Positions 1 through 9,310 of a stretch of 64,000 nucleotides of DNA are shown piece after piece. The DNA comes from Streptomyces vietnamensis. Lineage in GTDB: Bacteria > Actinomycetota > Actinomycetes > Streptomycetales > Streptomycetaceae. The translations under genes were made by a program, and so were the position numbers. The number at the start of each line of letters is the position of its first letter. Position 1 is the stretch's first letter. Under the pieces are notes generated by a model. It saw nothing but the letters and a program-made list of their open reading frames with translations. It ran no database searches and was not told the DNA's origin. The stretch is taken from positions 496,001 through 560,000 of the forward strand of contig NZ_CP010407.1 of assembly GCF_000830005.1 (NCBI RefSeq), in the 5' to 3' direction.

Positions 1-1796
1 AGCACGTCGACGCGCTCCTCGCGCAGACCGCCGAGGTGCAGGCCGCGCACCCGCGGCTGCTCGTCGAGGAGGTCGGCAGCCCCTCCATCGGCAAGGGCGT
101 CGACGAGCTCCGCGGCGACGACCTCTCCCGTACGGAGGTCATCGCACTGCCCGTCACCCTGATCACCCTGCTGATCGTCTTCGGCTCCGTGGTGATGGCC
201 GTCGTGCCGCTGCTGCTCGCGCTCACCGCGATCGTGGCCGCCGTCGGCCTGTCGATGATCGCCTCGCACGTCTTCCCCGACGCCGGCGTCGGCACCAACG
301 TCATCCTGCTCATCGGACTCGCCGTCGGCGTCGACTACACCCTCTTCCACCTGAAGCGGGAGCGCGAGGAACGGGCCCGGGCCGCCGGCGGACGCCTCAC
401 CACGCAGGCCGTCGTGGAGCTCGCCGCCGCGACCTCGGGCAGGGCCGTGGTGGTCTCCGGGCTCGCCGTCGCCGTCTCCAGCGCCACGCTCTACCTCGCG
501 GACGACGTCATCTTCTCCTCCATCGCCACCGGAGCGGTCGTCGTCACCCTGGTCGCCGTCCTCAGCTCGCTGACCGTCCTGCCCGCACTCCTCGCCCTCC
601 TCGGCGAGCGCGCCGAACGCCGCAGGGCCCGCGGGAAGCGGGTGCGGGACCGCGCCGCGCGTGCGGGCCGTCCCGGCGGGCGGCTCACCGCCGCCGTCCT
701 CCGTCCCGTCGCCCGGCACCCCGCCGTGACCCTCGCCGTCTCCACCCTCGCGCTCCTCGCCCTCGCCCTCCCCGTCCTGGACATCAACATCACGGAGATG
801 AGCCGCGAGACGCACTCCCGCGCCATCCCCGCCATGCGGACCTACGACCGGCTCATGGCCGCCTATCCCGAGTTGAAGGCCATGCACCAGGTGGTCGTAC
901 GGGCGGACGCGGAGCGGGCCGAGGAGGTCGCGGGCTCCCTGCGCGCGCTCGCGGACCGGGCGAGCGCCGAGGACCCGGCGATCGGCGGCGCTCCCGTCCT
1001 GCGGACCTCGGCCGACCGCCGTACGACCATGCTCGAACTGGCCGTCCCGCGCTCCGTGAACAGCCCCGAGGCCCGGGCCTCGCTCGACCGGCTCCGCACC
1101 GACCTCGTGCCCGGGACCGTCGGCGCGCTCACCGGCACCGAGGTCGCCGTCACCGGCGAGGTCGCCCGCTACGCCGACTACCCCGACCACCAGAAGCGGA
1201 AGCTGCCGCTCATCGTCGGGGCACTGCTCCTCGTCACCTTCGTGATGACGGTGTGGGCGTTCCGGTCCGTCGTCCTCGGTCTCGTCGGGATCCTCCTCAA
1301 CCTGCTCTCCGCGTTCGCCTCCCTCGGCGTCCTCGTCCTGGTCTTCCAGCACCGATGGGCCGAGGGGATCCTCGACTTCACCTCCACGGGCTCGATCGGA
1401 TCCCGCGTCCCCCTGTTCCTGTTCGTGATCCTCTTCGGACTCTCCATGGACTACCAGGTGTTCGTGATCAGCCGGATCCGCGAGGCCCGCCTGTCCGGCG
1501 TCCCCACCCGGCAGGCGGTCCTCCAGGGCCTGTCCTCGTCCGCCGGGGTCGTCACCAGCGCGGCCGTGGTGATGGTGACGGTGTTCGCGAGCTTCGCCGC
1601 GCTCCACCTCATCGAGATGAAGCAGATCGGCTTCAGCCTGGCCGTCGCGGTCCTCCTCGACGCCTTCGTGATCCGCGTCCTGGTGCTGCCCTCCCTGATG
1701 CTGCTGCTCGGCGAGGCGAACTGGTGGCCCGCACACGGCATGCGTCGATCCGGGAAGTCCGAGCGGGCGGGGACCCCGCCGGTGTCCGTAGGCTGA
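1..1796 (+). CDS. MMPL/RND-family membrane transporter, C-terminal part
   Basis: The reading frame is already open at the left edge, so the start lies outside the window and about 597 residues are visible. Two blocks of hydrophobic helices carry the MMPL signature of glycine followed by a DY pair (VGVDYTLF near residue 110 and GLSMDYQVF near residue 490), separated by a periplasmic-type domain of about 130 residues. MMPL proteins are proton-driven exporters of lipids or drugs in the plasma membrane. Only 4 bases separate the stop from the sensor kinase gene, so the three genes probably form one operon and the two-component pair may control this exporter. The substrate is not known. Confidence 0.9.
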   Translation, partial: HVDALLAQTAEVQAAHPRLLVEEVGSPSIGKGVDELRGDDLSRTEVIALPVTLITLLIVFGSVVMAVVPLLLALTAIVAAVGLSMIASHVFPDAGVGTNVILLIGLAVGVDYTLFHLKREREERARAAGGRLTTQAVVELAAATSGRAVVVSGLAVAVSSATLYLADDVIFSSIATGAVVVTLVAVLSSLTVLPALLALLGERAERRRARGKRVRDRAARAGRPGGRLTAAVLRPVARHPAVTLAVSTLALLALALPVLDINITEMSRETHSRAIPAMRTYDRLMAAYPELKAMHQVVVRADAERAEEVAGSLRALADRASAEDPAIGGAPVLRTSADRRTTMLELAVPRSVNSPEARASLDRLRTDLVPGTVGALTGTEVAVTGEVARYADYPDHQKRKLPLIVGALLLVTFVMTVWAFRSVVLGLVGILLNLLSAFASLGVLVLVFQHRWAEGILDFTSTGSIGSRVPLFLFVILFGLSMDYQVFVISRIREARLSGVPTRQAVLQGLSSSAGVVTSAAVVMVTVFASFAALHLIEMKQIGFSLAVAVLLDAFVIRVLVLPSLMLLLGEANWWPAHGMRRSGKSERAGTPPVSVG

Positions 1797-1800
1797 CGGA

Positions 1801-2973
1801 ATGACGGACGAGACGGCATACACAGCGGCTGAGCGGCCGGCGCTCACCGCCCTGCGCCGCTGGTACACGGCCGCCTGGCTGCTCCTCGGCCTGGTCCCCT
1901 CGGTCATCGGCGTCGGCAACGACTCGGGGCCCGTGAAATGGGCCTCCCTGGCCCTGGTGGCGGCGGCCCTCGCGTACACCGCCGTCCACCGCGCCCGCCA
2001 CCACTCGCCGCTCTACCTGGCGGTCCTGGCCGCCGGGCTCGGCGTGATGGCGGCGCTCCCCGGTGGCGGCGCCGCCCTCCTGATCGCCGCCCTCCCCCAG
2101 TTCTGGTTCCAGACCCGCGGTCCCCGGGCCGCCGTGCTGCTCAGCGGCTGCGCGGCGGCCGCGACGGCGGCGGGGAGCATCTGGCGCGACTCGCCGGGGA
2201 ACGCGGCCGCCGCCCTGGCCGGATACGCCGTGTCCGTCCTGGCGGGGCTCCTGCTTCACCGGCTCGTCGCGGACGGCGAAGCCCGCGCCTCCGCACTCGC
2301 CACCGAACTCTCCCTCACCCAGGAGCAGTTGGCGGCCGCCCATCGCGCCCAGGGCGCCGCCGACGAGCGGGAGCGGATGGCCCGCGAGATCCACGACACC
2401 CTCGCCCAGGGCTTCGCCTCCATCATCGTCCTCGCCGAAGCCGCCCGCGCAGGCCTCGACGGCGACGCGGAGCACACGGCCCGGCAGCTGCGCTCCATCG
2501 AGGCGACCGCGCGCGAGAACTTCGCCGAGGCCCGGGTCCTGGTGGGCTCGGCACCGCGCAGCGGACTCTCCCCCGGCTCGGTGGTGCCGACCCTGCGCCG
2601 CACGCTGGAACGGTTCGCCCAGGACACGGGGATCACGGTGGAGGCGGAGCTGGCCGAGGACGTCGACTGCGACCAGCAGACCCGGATCGCGCTCCTGCGC
2701 TGCACCCAGGAGTCCCTCGCCAACGTCCGCAAGCACGCCGACGCGAGCACCGTCGGCGTGGTCCTCGCCCAGGGTCCGTACGCCATCGAGCTGGAGATCA
2801 CCGACGACGGACGCGGTTTCCTCGTCGAGGAGTCGCACGGCTTCGGTCTGGACGGCATGCGCAAGCGGCTCGCCGAGCTCGACGGCGAACTGACCGTGAC
2901 CAGTTCGGTCGGGGACGGCACCCGCGTCCTCGCGACCTTCCCCACGACCTTCCCCTCGAACGGACGGCCCTGA
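1801..2973 (+). CDS. Two-component sensor histidine kinase, NarL/DesK type
   Basis: 390 residues. About five hydrophobic helices fill residues 22-155, then a short coiled linker leads to a HisKA_3 dimerisation domain with the phospho-accepting histidine at about H198 in EREIHDTLAQG-type context. The HATPase domain follows, with its N-box at ESLANVRKHA and a DDGRGF G-box. There is no extracytoplasmic sensor domain, so it probably senses a membrane or cytoplasmic signal. Its stop lies 1 base before the response regulator start, which makes the two cognate partners. The MMPL exporter upstream is the likely output, by position only. Confidence 0.93.
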   Translation: MTDETAYTAAERPALTALRRWYTAAWLLLGLVPSVIGVGNDSGPVKWASLALVAAALAYTAVHRARHHSPLYLAVLAAGLGVMAALPGGGAALLIAALPQFWFQTRGPRAAVLLSGCAAAATAAGSIWRDSPGNAAAALAGYAVSVLAGLLLHRLVADGEARASALATELSLTQEQLAAAHRAQGAADERERMAREIHDTLAQGFASIIVLAEAARAGLDGDAEHTARQLRSIEATARENFAEARVLVGSAPRSGLSPGSVVPTLRRTLERFAQDTGITVEAELAEDVDCDQQTRIALLRCTQESLANVRKHADASTVGVVLAQGPYAIELEITDDGRGFLVEESHGFGLDGMRKRLAELDGELTVTSSVGDGTRVLATFPTTFPSNGRP

Positions 2974-2974
2974 C

Positions 2975-3622
2975 ATGCCCGAAGCGCACCAGCCCGTCCG
3001 GGTCGTGGTCGTCGACGACCACACCGTGATGCGCGCCGGAGTCGTCGCGCTCCTGGCGCCGGTCCCGGACATCACGGTCGTCGGCGAGGCCGCCGACGGC
3101 CGCGAGGCGCTCGGTCTCGTCGAGCGCCTCACGCCCGACGTCGCCCTCGTCGACCTGCGCATGCCGGTCATGGACGGGGTCGAGGCCACCGCCGCGATCG
3201 CCGCCGGACCCGCCCCGACCCGGGTGCTCATCCTCACCACGTACGACACCGACGTGGAGATCGAGCGGGCGGTCGAGGCCGGCGCCGTCGGCTACCTGTT
3301 GAAGGACACCACCGCCGACCAGCTCGCCGAGGCCGTCCGCTCCGCGGCCCGCGGCGAGACCGTCCTCGCGCCCCGCGTCGCCGAACGCCTCGTCGCCCTC
3401 ATGCGCCGCCCCGCCCCCGTCGTCCTGACCGCGCGCGAACAGGACGTCCTCGGTGCGGTGGCCGACGGCCTCTCCAACGCCGAGATCGGCCGCCGTCTCG
3501 TCATCGCGGAGGCCACGGTCAAGACCCATCTCCTGCGCGTCTTCGCGAAGCTGGACGTCAGCGACCGCACCCGCGCCGTGGTCGTGGCCCTGGAGCGGGG
3601 CCTGCTCCCCGGCAGGGGCTGA
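2975..3622 (+). CDS. Response regulator, LuxR/NarL family
   Basis: 215 residues. The receiver domain has acidic residues at D14-D15, the phospho-accepting aspartate at about D60 (VALVDLRMP), a conserved Thr in ILTTYD, and Lys in YLLKD. A C-terminal LuxR-type helix-turn-helix (LTAREQDVLGAVADGLSNAEI) binds DNA. It is translationally adjacent to the sensor kinase. A strong terminator hairpin follows directly, ending the operon. Confidence 0.95.
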   Translation: MPEAHQPVRVVVVDDHTVMRAGVVALLAPVPDITVVGEAADGREALGLVERLTPDVALVDLRMPVMDGVEATAAIAAGPAPTRVLILTTYDTDVEIERAVEAGAVGYLLKDTTADQLAEAVRSAARGETVLAPRVAERLVALMRRPAPVVLTAREQDVLGAVADGLSNAEIGRRLVIAEATVKTHLLRVFAKLDVSDRTRAVVVALERGLLPGRG

Positions 3623-3641
3623 TCCCCGGCCGGGGAGCAGG

Positions 3642-3674
3642 ACGGGCCCGCCGGGTCTCGCCCGGCGGGCCCGT
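3642..3674. terminator. Bidirectional terminator hairpin
   Basis: Perfect 14-bp inverted repeat ACGGGCCCGCCGGG / CCCGGCGGGCCCGT with a 5-nt loop, placed between the convergent stops of the response regulator and the amine oxidase gene. Confidence 0.85.
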
Positions 3675-3688
3675 TCGTACGGAAGGCC

Positions 3689-5293
3689 CTAGAGGACGCC
3701 GAGGTCGGTGAGGACCTCGTCGGCCGCGCGCTCGCCGGACTCGGCGCCGCCCTCCATGTAGCCCTGGGCCATGGCGGAGGTGTGCTCGCCGGCGAAGTGC
3801 GTGTTGCCCTGGCGGACGCCCTCGTAGCCCCCGTACTGGTGGGCGTACCCGAGGGGCATGCCGGCGTACGAGCCGTACGCGTTCGGGTTGAGCGGCCAGG
3901 CGGCGAGCGTGGCCTTGCCGGTCCAGTGGGCGGTCAGGCCCGGGAAGACCGGTTCGAGCTGGGCGAGGGCCGCCCAGGCGTAGCCGGCGATCTGGGGGTC
4001 GGCCGCCGTGCGGAACGGCGTGGCCGGGGTGAAGTCCGCGGCGTGGCTGCCGCCCGCGTAGACCGTGAGGATGCCCTTCCCGCCGGGCTGGGCTCTGGAG
4101 GAGTCCCAGGAGGTCTGGTAGCCGGTGTCGCTCATCGTGCTGCCGCCGGCGATCCCCCAGGGGCCTGAGGCGTTCCAGTGGCGGGTGTCGAACTGCAGGG
4201 AGAGCTTGCAGTTCTGGCCCATCCGCGCAGCGGCGATGCCGGCGAGCTTGCGGCTGTCGAAGCCGGCGGCGGACAGGTCGAGCCGCTGGAGGATGCCGAC
4301 CGGGAGGGCCAGGATCGTATGGTCGGCGAGCACCGTCTGCGTACAGCCGGAGGCGGTGAAGGTGAGCAGCTGACGGCCTCCCGGTGCGGCCGCCACGGAC
4401 TGGAGCCGCCAGCCGTGGCGTACCGTGCCCGGGGGCAGGGCGGCGGCGACGGCCTGCGGGAGGCGCTGGTTGCCGCCGCGGACGCGGTAGCGGGTGTCGC
4501 TCTCCCCGAACAGGGCGAAGCCGTTGGGGGTCGGCTGGTAGCCGAGCATGCCGATGATGCCGAGGGCCGACGAGGACGCGGTGTCCATGCCGAACTCGGT
4601 GGTGTAGGCGACGTCGAGGAGCTGCCCGAACGGGGAGGCGTGGCCGCCCGGGACGCGGGTGGCGATCCAGTCGTGGATGGACATGTTCGACAGGGCCACC
4701 GCGCCGGGGCTGTTGGCGGCGTCCCAGGCGACGGGCCAGTCGAAGGTGGCGAGGTCCTGCTGGATCACCGGCTTGAGCTTCTTGAAGTCGGCGCTCGCCC
4801 GGGCGTAGGTGTAGTAGGCGCCGTCGAAGCGGTAGACCTCGGTGGCGCCGGCGGGCTCGGCGGCGCGCAGGTCGTCGAGGGGCAGGCCGAAGCGGGCGGC
4901 GAGGTTCTGCATGTGGGTGTGGCCGGTGTCGATGAGCTCGCCGCCCCACTCGGAGCTCTGGCCGTCGCCCCAGTAGGAGCCGGCCGGGTTGGAGTGGATC
5001 CGGCCGCCGACGCGGGTGTCGGCCTCGTAGACGGTGGCGGCGATGCCGTGGTCGGCGAGCCGGAGGGCGGCGTTGAGTCCGGCGATGCCGGCCCCCACGA
5101 TCGCGATGACGGGCCTCGGGGCGGTGTCGGCGCGGGCGGGACCGGCCGCGCCGACGGCGGTGGTGGCGGCCAGGCCCACCCCGGCGGCGAGTCCGCCGAG
5201 GACGGTGCGGCGGGAGGGCCCACCGATGGCCGTTTCAGTGGAGTGTTCGGCGACGATCCGGCGCAGCATGCGGGCCGGTGCGGTACGTGCCAT
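3689..5293 (-). CDS. Flavin monoamine oxidase family protein, Tat-exported
   Basis: 534 residues. The start at 5293 is preceded by a GGAAGGAG ribosome site. A twin-arginine signal (SRRTVLGGLAAG, residues about 28-39) is followed by the FAD dinucleotide fold VGAGIAGLNAALRL near residue 75 and the amine-oxidase core through to the C-terminal HFAGEHTS FAD-contact motif. Such enzymes oxidise amines or amino acids to imine plus hydrogen peroxide. The Tat signal implies the folded flavoprotein is exported. It is the last gene of the amide-transport set, 110 bases after the amidase. Amine oxidase plus amidase also recalls the tryptophan monooxygenase/indoleacetamide hydrolase pair, but the export signal argues against a simple copy of that pathway. 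The substrate is unknown. Confidence 0.88.
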   Translation of the reverse strand: MARTAPARMLRRIVAEHSTETAIGGPSRRTVLGGLAAGVGLAATTAVGAAGPARADTAPRPVIAIVGAGIAGLNAALRLADHGIAATVYEADTRVGGRIHSNPAGSYWGDGQSSEWGGELIDTGHTHMQNLAARFGLPLDDLRAAEPAGATEVYRFDGAYYTYARASADFKKLKPVIQQDLATFDWPVAWDAANSPGAVALSNMSIHDWIATRVPGGHASPFGQLLDVAYTTEFGMDTASSSALGIIGMLGYQPTPNGFALFGESDTRYRVRGGNQRLPQAVAAALPPGTVRHGWRLQSVAAAPGGRQLLTFTASGCTQTVLADHTILALPVGILQRLDLSAAGFDSRKLAGIAAARMGQNCKLSLQFDTRHWNASGPWGIAGGSTMSDTGYQTSWDSSRAQPGGKGILTVYAGGSHAADFTPATPFRTAADPQIAGYAWAALAQLEPVFPGLTAHWTGKATLAAWPLNPNAYGSYAGMPLGYAHQYGGYEGVRQGNTHFAGEHTSAMAQGYMEGGAESGERAADEVLTDLGVL

Positions 5294-5403
5294 GGTGCGG
5301 CTCCTTCCAAGGGGGCCGGTTCCCTGGGGAGGGGGAACCGGGAGCGGCGGTGGCGCGGTGCCACCGCCGACGAGGAGAGACGCCTCGCGCGAGCGGCCGG
5401 GGA

Positions 5404-6816
5404 TCAGGCGGCGTAGCGCGCGGGGCGGCGGCGGGCCCAGCCGTCCACGGCCTCCAGTTCGGCGGCGACCCGGATCAGGGCGGCCTCGTCCCAGGGGCCG
5501 GCGATGAGCTGGCTGCCGACGGGGAGGCCCTCGGCCGAGGTGAAGGTGGGCAGGCTGACGGCGGGCTGCCCGGTGATGTTGCAGATCGAGGTGAAGGAGA
5601 TCATCCGGGTCTCGGTGGTGCGCGGGCCGCCGGGGTCCGCGTTGGCCTCCTTGAGCAGGGCGTCCACGGGCGGCGGCAGGCAGGCCATGGTGGGGGTGAG
5701 GAGCAGGTCGAACTCCTGGCCCCATTGGGCGCGGACCGCGCGGGCCTCCTCGGCGAGCAGGGTCGCGGCCCGGGTGTACTCGCCCGAGTGCTTCCCGGCG
5801 GCCCGGTCCATCCGGAACCTGAGGTGCGGCTCGGCGAGTTCCGGCTGCTGGTACGGGGCGGCCCAGAGCGCCGCGTCGAGGACGGTCTGCGCGTATCCGG
5901 TGATCGCCTGCTCGCTGAAGAAGCGGGGTGCGGCGGGGGCGACGTGGTGGCCGAGTGTTTCGAGGAGCCGGGCGGTGTGCTCGGCGGCGGCGACGCACTG
6001 CGGGTCGACGGGCAGGCCGGTGGGCGCCTCGGTGAGCAGCCCGATGCGGAGGCGTCCGGCGTCGCGGCCGACCTCGTCGAGGTAGGGGCGGTCGGGTGCG
6101 GGGGCCTGGTACATGGCGAGCCGGTCGGGCACGGACATCGCGTCGAGCAGCGCGGCGGCGTCGCGGGTGGTGCGGGTGATGGCGCCCTCGACGGTGGCGT
6201 GTTCCCAGCCGGGGACCTGCTGGGGGACGCGGCCCCGGCTGGGTTTGAGGCCGAGGAGTCCGCAGGAGGAGGACGGCATGCGGATCGAGCCGCCTCCGTC
6301 GTTGGCGTGGGCGACGGGTGCGAGGCCGGCGGCGACGGCCGCGGCGGCGCCGCCGCTGGAGCCGCCGGCGGAGTGTTCGGGGCTCCAGGGGTTGCGGGTG
6401 CTGCCGAAGCGGCTGTTGTCGGTGGTGGACAGGAGGCCCATCTCGGGCGAGTTGGTGCGGCCCATGAGGAGGAACCCGGCGTCGAGGAGGCGGCGGACCA
6501 CGGGTTCGGTGAGGGTGCGGGGCCGGTCGTCGACTCCGTACGAACCGTAGGTGGCGGGCTGGCCCTCGACCTGGGTCAGTTCCTTGACGGGGACGGGCAC
6601 GCCGTGGAACGGCGGGAGGGGGCCGCCGTCGGTGACGGCCTGTTCGGCGCGGCGGGCGGCGGCGCGGACGGCGTCCTCGTCGAGCCAGGTGAACGCGGCG
6701 AGCTCCCCGTCGTGTTCCGCGATCCTGCGGAGGTAGGTCTCGGCGATCTCGACGGGGCTGAGTTCGCGTCGGCGTACGGCCGCCGCGAGGTCGGTGGCTG
6801 AGGCGAAGGGGTCCAT
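5404..6816 (-). CDS. Amidase, amidase-signature family
   Basis: 470 residues, normal for the family. The Ser-cisSer-Lys triad is visible: K78 in VPVKEL, cis-Ser at about S153 in GGSSGG, and the nucleophile at about S177 in GGGSIRMPS. It hydrolyses a carboxamide to acid and ammonia in the cytoplasm (no signal peptide). It follows livF by 83 bases on the same strand and precedes the amine oxidase. With the UrtA/FmdD-like binding protein upstream, the simplest reading is that the transporter brings in an amide that this enzyme splits. Aryl amides, indole-3-acetamide or amino acid amides are all possible. Confidence 0.92.
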   Translation of the reverse strand: MDPFASATDLAAAVRRRELSPVEIAETYLRRIAEHDGELAAFTWLDEDAVRAAARRAEQAVTDGGPLPPFHGVPVPVKELTQVEGQPATYGSYGVDDRPRTLTEPVVRRLLDAGFLLMGRTNSPEMGLLSTTDNSRFGSTRNPWSPEHSAGGSSGGAAAAVAAGLAPVAHANDGGGSIRMPSSSCGLLGLKPSRGRVPQQVPGWEHATVEGAITRTTRDAAALLDAMSVPDRLAMYQAPAPDRPYLDEVGRDAGRLRIGLLTEAPTGLPVDPQCVAAAEHTARLLETLGHHVAPAAPRFFSEQAITGYAQTVLDAALWAAPYQQPELAEPHLRFRMDRAAGKHSGEYTRAATLLAEEARAVRAQWGQEFDLLLTPTMACLPPPVDALLKEANADPGGPRTTETRMISFTSICNITGQPAVSLPTFTSAEGLPVGSQLIAGPWDEAALIRVAAELEAVDGWARRRPARYAA

Positions 6817-6899
6817 GGGATGGCTCCAGAGGGTGGGGCGGTCGGCGGACCGCGGGGAGGGCGTCGGGCCGGTGGCGCGGGCCGGCTCGCTCCTCGCGG

Positions 6900-7583
6900 T
6901 CAGCGGACCGCGAGGATGTCGTCGAGGCGGTCGCGCAGACCGGGCCCGTTCGGCGCGTCGAGGACGACCCGTCCGGCCTCCATCGCCACGACGTGCCGGC
7001 TGTGGTCGAGGAGTGCTCCGGCGTGCTGGTCGACGAGGAGGACGGCCGTTCCGGCGGCGGCGATCGCGCCGAGGGCCTCCAGGACGTCGGCGACCACGGA
7101 GGGCTGGAGGCCCTGGGTGAGTTCGTCGACCGCGATGAGGGTGCGTCCGGCGAGGATCGCCCGGGCGATGCCGAGTTGCTGCTTCTGCCCGCCGGAGAGC
7201 GTGCCGGCCTGCTGCCCGGCGCGGTCGGTGAGGAGCGGGAAGACGGTGTACGGGTCGACCGCCGGTTCGGTGTCGCGGCGGCGGGCGAGGCGGAGGTTCT
7301 CGGCGACGGTGAGCGCGGGGAACACGCCCCGGTCCTCGGGCATCAGGGTGGCGCCGGCCCGGGCGAGCAGTTCGGGGCGGCCCGGGGGCACGTCGTGTCC
7401 GTCGAGGGTCACGCGGCCGGCGTGCCGGTCGGCGAGGCCGAAGACGGTCCGCAGGAGGGTCGTCTTCCCGGCGCCGTTGCGGCCGATCAGGGCGGTGATC
7501 TCGCCGCCGCGTACGGTCAGGTCGGTCGGCCGGACGACGGCGGCCTGCCCGTATCCCCCGGCGAGGCCCGTCAGTTCGAGCAT
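6900..7583 (-). CDS. livF: ABC transporter ATP-binding protein, LivF type
   Basis: 227 residues. Walker A GRNGAGKTT near residue 35, signature LSGGQKQQLGIARA, and a Walker B region ending VDELTQGLQPS. LivF-type ATPases drive the branched-chain amino acid/amide (HAAT) importers together with LivG. The ATG overlaps the stop of the fused livM-livG gene (ATGA). The Walker B ends in Asp-Glu (AVDE) followed by LTQGL, as in LivF/UrtE proteins. The symbol names the family, not the substrate. Confidence 0.93.
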   Translation of the reverse strand: MLELTGLAGGYGQAAVVRPTDLTVRGGEITALIGRNGAGKTTLLRTVFGLADRHAGRVTLDGHDVPPGRPELLARAGATLMPEDRGVFPALTVAENLRLARRRDTEPAVDPYTVFPLLTDRAGQQAGTLSGGQKQQLGIARAILAGRTLIAVDELTQGLQPSVVADVLEALGAIAAAGTAVLLVDQHAGALLDHSRHVVAMEAGRVVLDAPNGPGLRDRLDDILAVR

Positions 7584-9310
7584 CAGTGTGCTCCCAGGTA
7601 GGCGGTGCGGACGGCGGGGTCGGCGGCGACCGTGTCGAGCGGGCCGCGGGCGAGTACCTGTCCTTCGGCGAGGACGACGACCTCGTCGGCGAGTTCGCGC
7701 ACGATGTCCATGTCGTGCTCGACCACGAGCAGGGCGCAGCCGGTGCGCCGGTTGACCTCGCGGAGTTCCCGGGTGAGGCGGCGGGCGTCGTCGGGGCCGA
7801 GTCCGGCGGCGGGTTCGTCGAGGAGCAGCAGCCGGGGCGCGGCGGCGAGCACCATGGCGAGTTCGAGGCGGCGCCGGTCGGCGAGCGGGAGGGTTCCGGC
7901 GGGCCGGAGTCCGTCGGCGACGAGGTCGCGGAACTCGGCGGGCGGTTCGGTGGGTTGGGGTGCCTCGATGCGGGCGAGGCGGAGGTTGTCGGCCGGGGAG
8001 AGTTCGGCGATCACGCTGGGGATCTGGAACATCCGGCCGACGCCGAGCCCCACCCGGCGGTGGACCGGCAGTCCGGTCGCGTCGGTGCCGAAGAGCCGCA
8101 GGGTGCCGGCATCGGGGGCGAGTTGTCCGGCGACGACGTTCAGGAAGGTGCTCTTTCCGGCGCCGTTCGGTCCGATCAGGCAGACGCAGCGGCCGGCTTC
8201 GACGGTCAGGTCCACGCCGGCGAGCACCTGGACGGGGCCGAAGGCCTTCCGGATGCCGGTGACGGCGAGGGGTGCGGCTCCTGCGGGGGTTTCCCGTACG
8301 GTACGGCTCCGATCCCGGCGGGCCGCGGCCGGCAGGCGTACGGCGGGTCCTGGCCCGGCCAGCCACCGGCGCGGGGCGGCGGTGAGACCGGCGGGTGCCA
8401 CCTGGACGACGAGCAGGAACAGGGCGGCGAGGGCGAGGAGGTACCAGCCCTGCCAGGTGGAGCCGAGGTACTGCTGGCCGACGGTGACGGCGAGGGCGCC
8501 GGCGAACGGTCCCACCGTGGACGCGCGGCCGCCGAGGGCGAGCCAGATCAGTACGGACGTCGACAGGCCGAGGCCGAACACCTGCGGCGACACCAGGCCG
8601 GCCACGGGTGCGTACAGCGCTCCGGCCAGGGTGGCGACGGCGGCGCTCGCGGCGAAGGCGGTGGCGCGCACCCTGGTCCCGTCGACGCCGCTCTGGGCGG
8701 CTCGCTCGGGGTTGTGGGCGGCCGCCACGAGGCGGGCGCCGAACCGGCCGCGCACGAACAGCACTCCGCAGACGGCGACCACGGCCGCGACGGCGGCGAG
8801 GGTGACGTAGTAGGAGGTCACGACGTCGGGTCCGGAGACGGAGAGTCCGTTGGTCCCGCCGGTGACGGGGGCGAGGGTGGTGGCGGCGCGCTGGAGCAGG
8901 AGTCCGACGCCGATGGTCAGGAGGATCAGGGGTGCGTCGGGGACCGGGGCGGCCAGGCCGATGCGGACGACGGGCAGGGCGATCGCCACGGCGGCGGCGA
9001 CGGCCGCGGCGACCGTCGCCGCCTGGGGGAGGTCGTGCTCCTGGCCGAGGGCGACGGCGTACGCGCCGAGTCCGAAGAACGCGGCGTGTCCGACGCTGAG
9101 GAGGCCCGCCCGGCCCCAGCTCAGGTCGAGGCCGTAGGCGAACAGCCCGTGGCACAGGCCGAGGGTGAGGGTGGCGACGGCGAAGGCGTCGAGGCCGAAG
9201 GGGGCGGCGAGCAGGGCGACCCCGGCGAGGGCCGGAAGCGCGGGGCGCAGGGTGCGCCGGATGCCCGTCGTGGGGGCGACGCGGGCGGCGGATGCGGTGG
9301 GGACGGTCAC
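7583..9310 (-). CDS. Fused LivM permease - LivG ATPase
   Basis: 575 residues in one uninterrupted frame. Residues about 20-315 are a LivM-type permease with around ten helices (LSVGHAAFFGLGAYAVALG is characteristic). After a short Arg/Ala-rich linker, residues about 345-575 form a LivG ATPase with Walker A GPNGAGKST, LDEPAAGLGPDD and the LivG end VRTAYLGAH. The signature loop is degenerate (ADRRRLELAMVL in place of LSGGQ), a feature seen in LivG proteins with LxxGxQR variants but more extreme here. The GTG start overlaps the stop of the binding-protein gene (GTGA). In most bacteria these are two genes. Confidence 0.88.
   Translation of the reverse strand: MTVPTASAARVAPTTGIRRTLRPALPALAGVALLAAPFGLDAFAVATLTLGLCHGLFAYGLDLSWGRAGLLSVGHAAFFGLGAYAVALGQEHDLPQAATVAAAVAAAVAIALPVVRIGLAAPVPDAPLILLTIGVGLLLQRAATTLAPVTGGTNGLSVSGPDVVTSYYVTLAAVAAVVAVCGVLFVRGRFGARLVAAAHNPERAAQSGVDGTRVRATAFAASAAVATLAGALYAPVAGLVSPQVFGLGLSTSVLIWLALGGRASTVGPFAGALAVTVGQQYLGSTWQGWYLLALAALFLLVVQVAPAGLTAAPRRWLAGPGPAVRLPAAARRDRSRTVRETPAGAAPLAVTGIRKAFGPVQVLAGVDLTVEAGRCVCLIGPNGAGKSTFLNVVAGQLAPDAGTLRLFGTDATGLPVHRRVGLGVGRMFQIPSVIAELSPADNLRLARIEAPQPTEPPAEFRDLVADGLRPAGTLPLADRRRLELAMVLAAAPRLLLLDEPAAGLGPDDARRLTRELREVNRRTGCALLVVEHDMDIVRELADEVVVLAEGQVLARGPLDTVAADPAVRTAYLGAH

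Noticed and set aside
3689..6816. Firm assignment as the iaaM/iaaH auxin pathway
   Set aside because: The oxidase has a Tat export signal, and family membership alone cannot give tryptophan specificity. It is kept only as a hypothesis.
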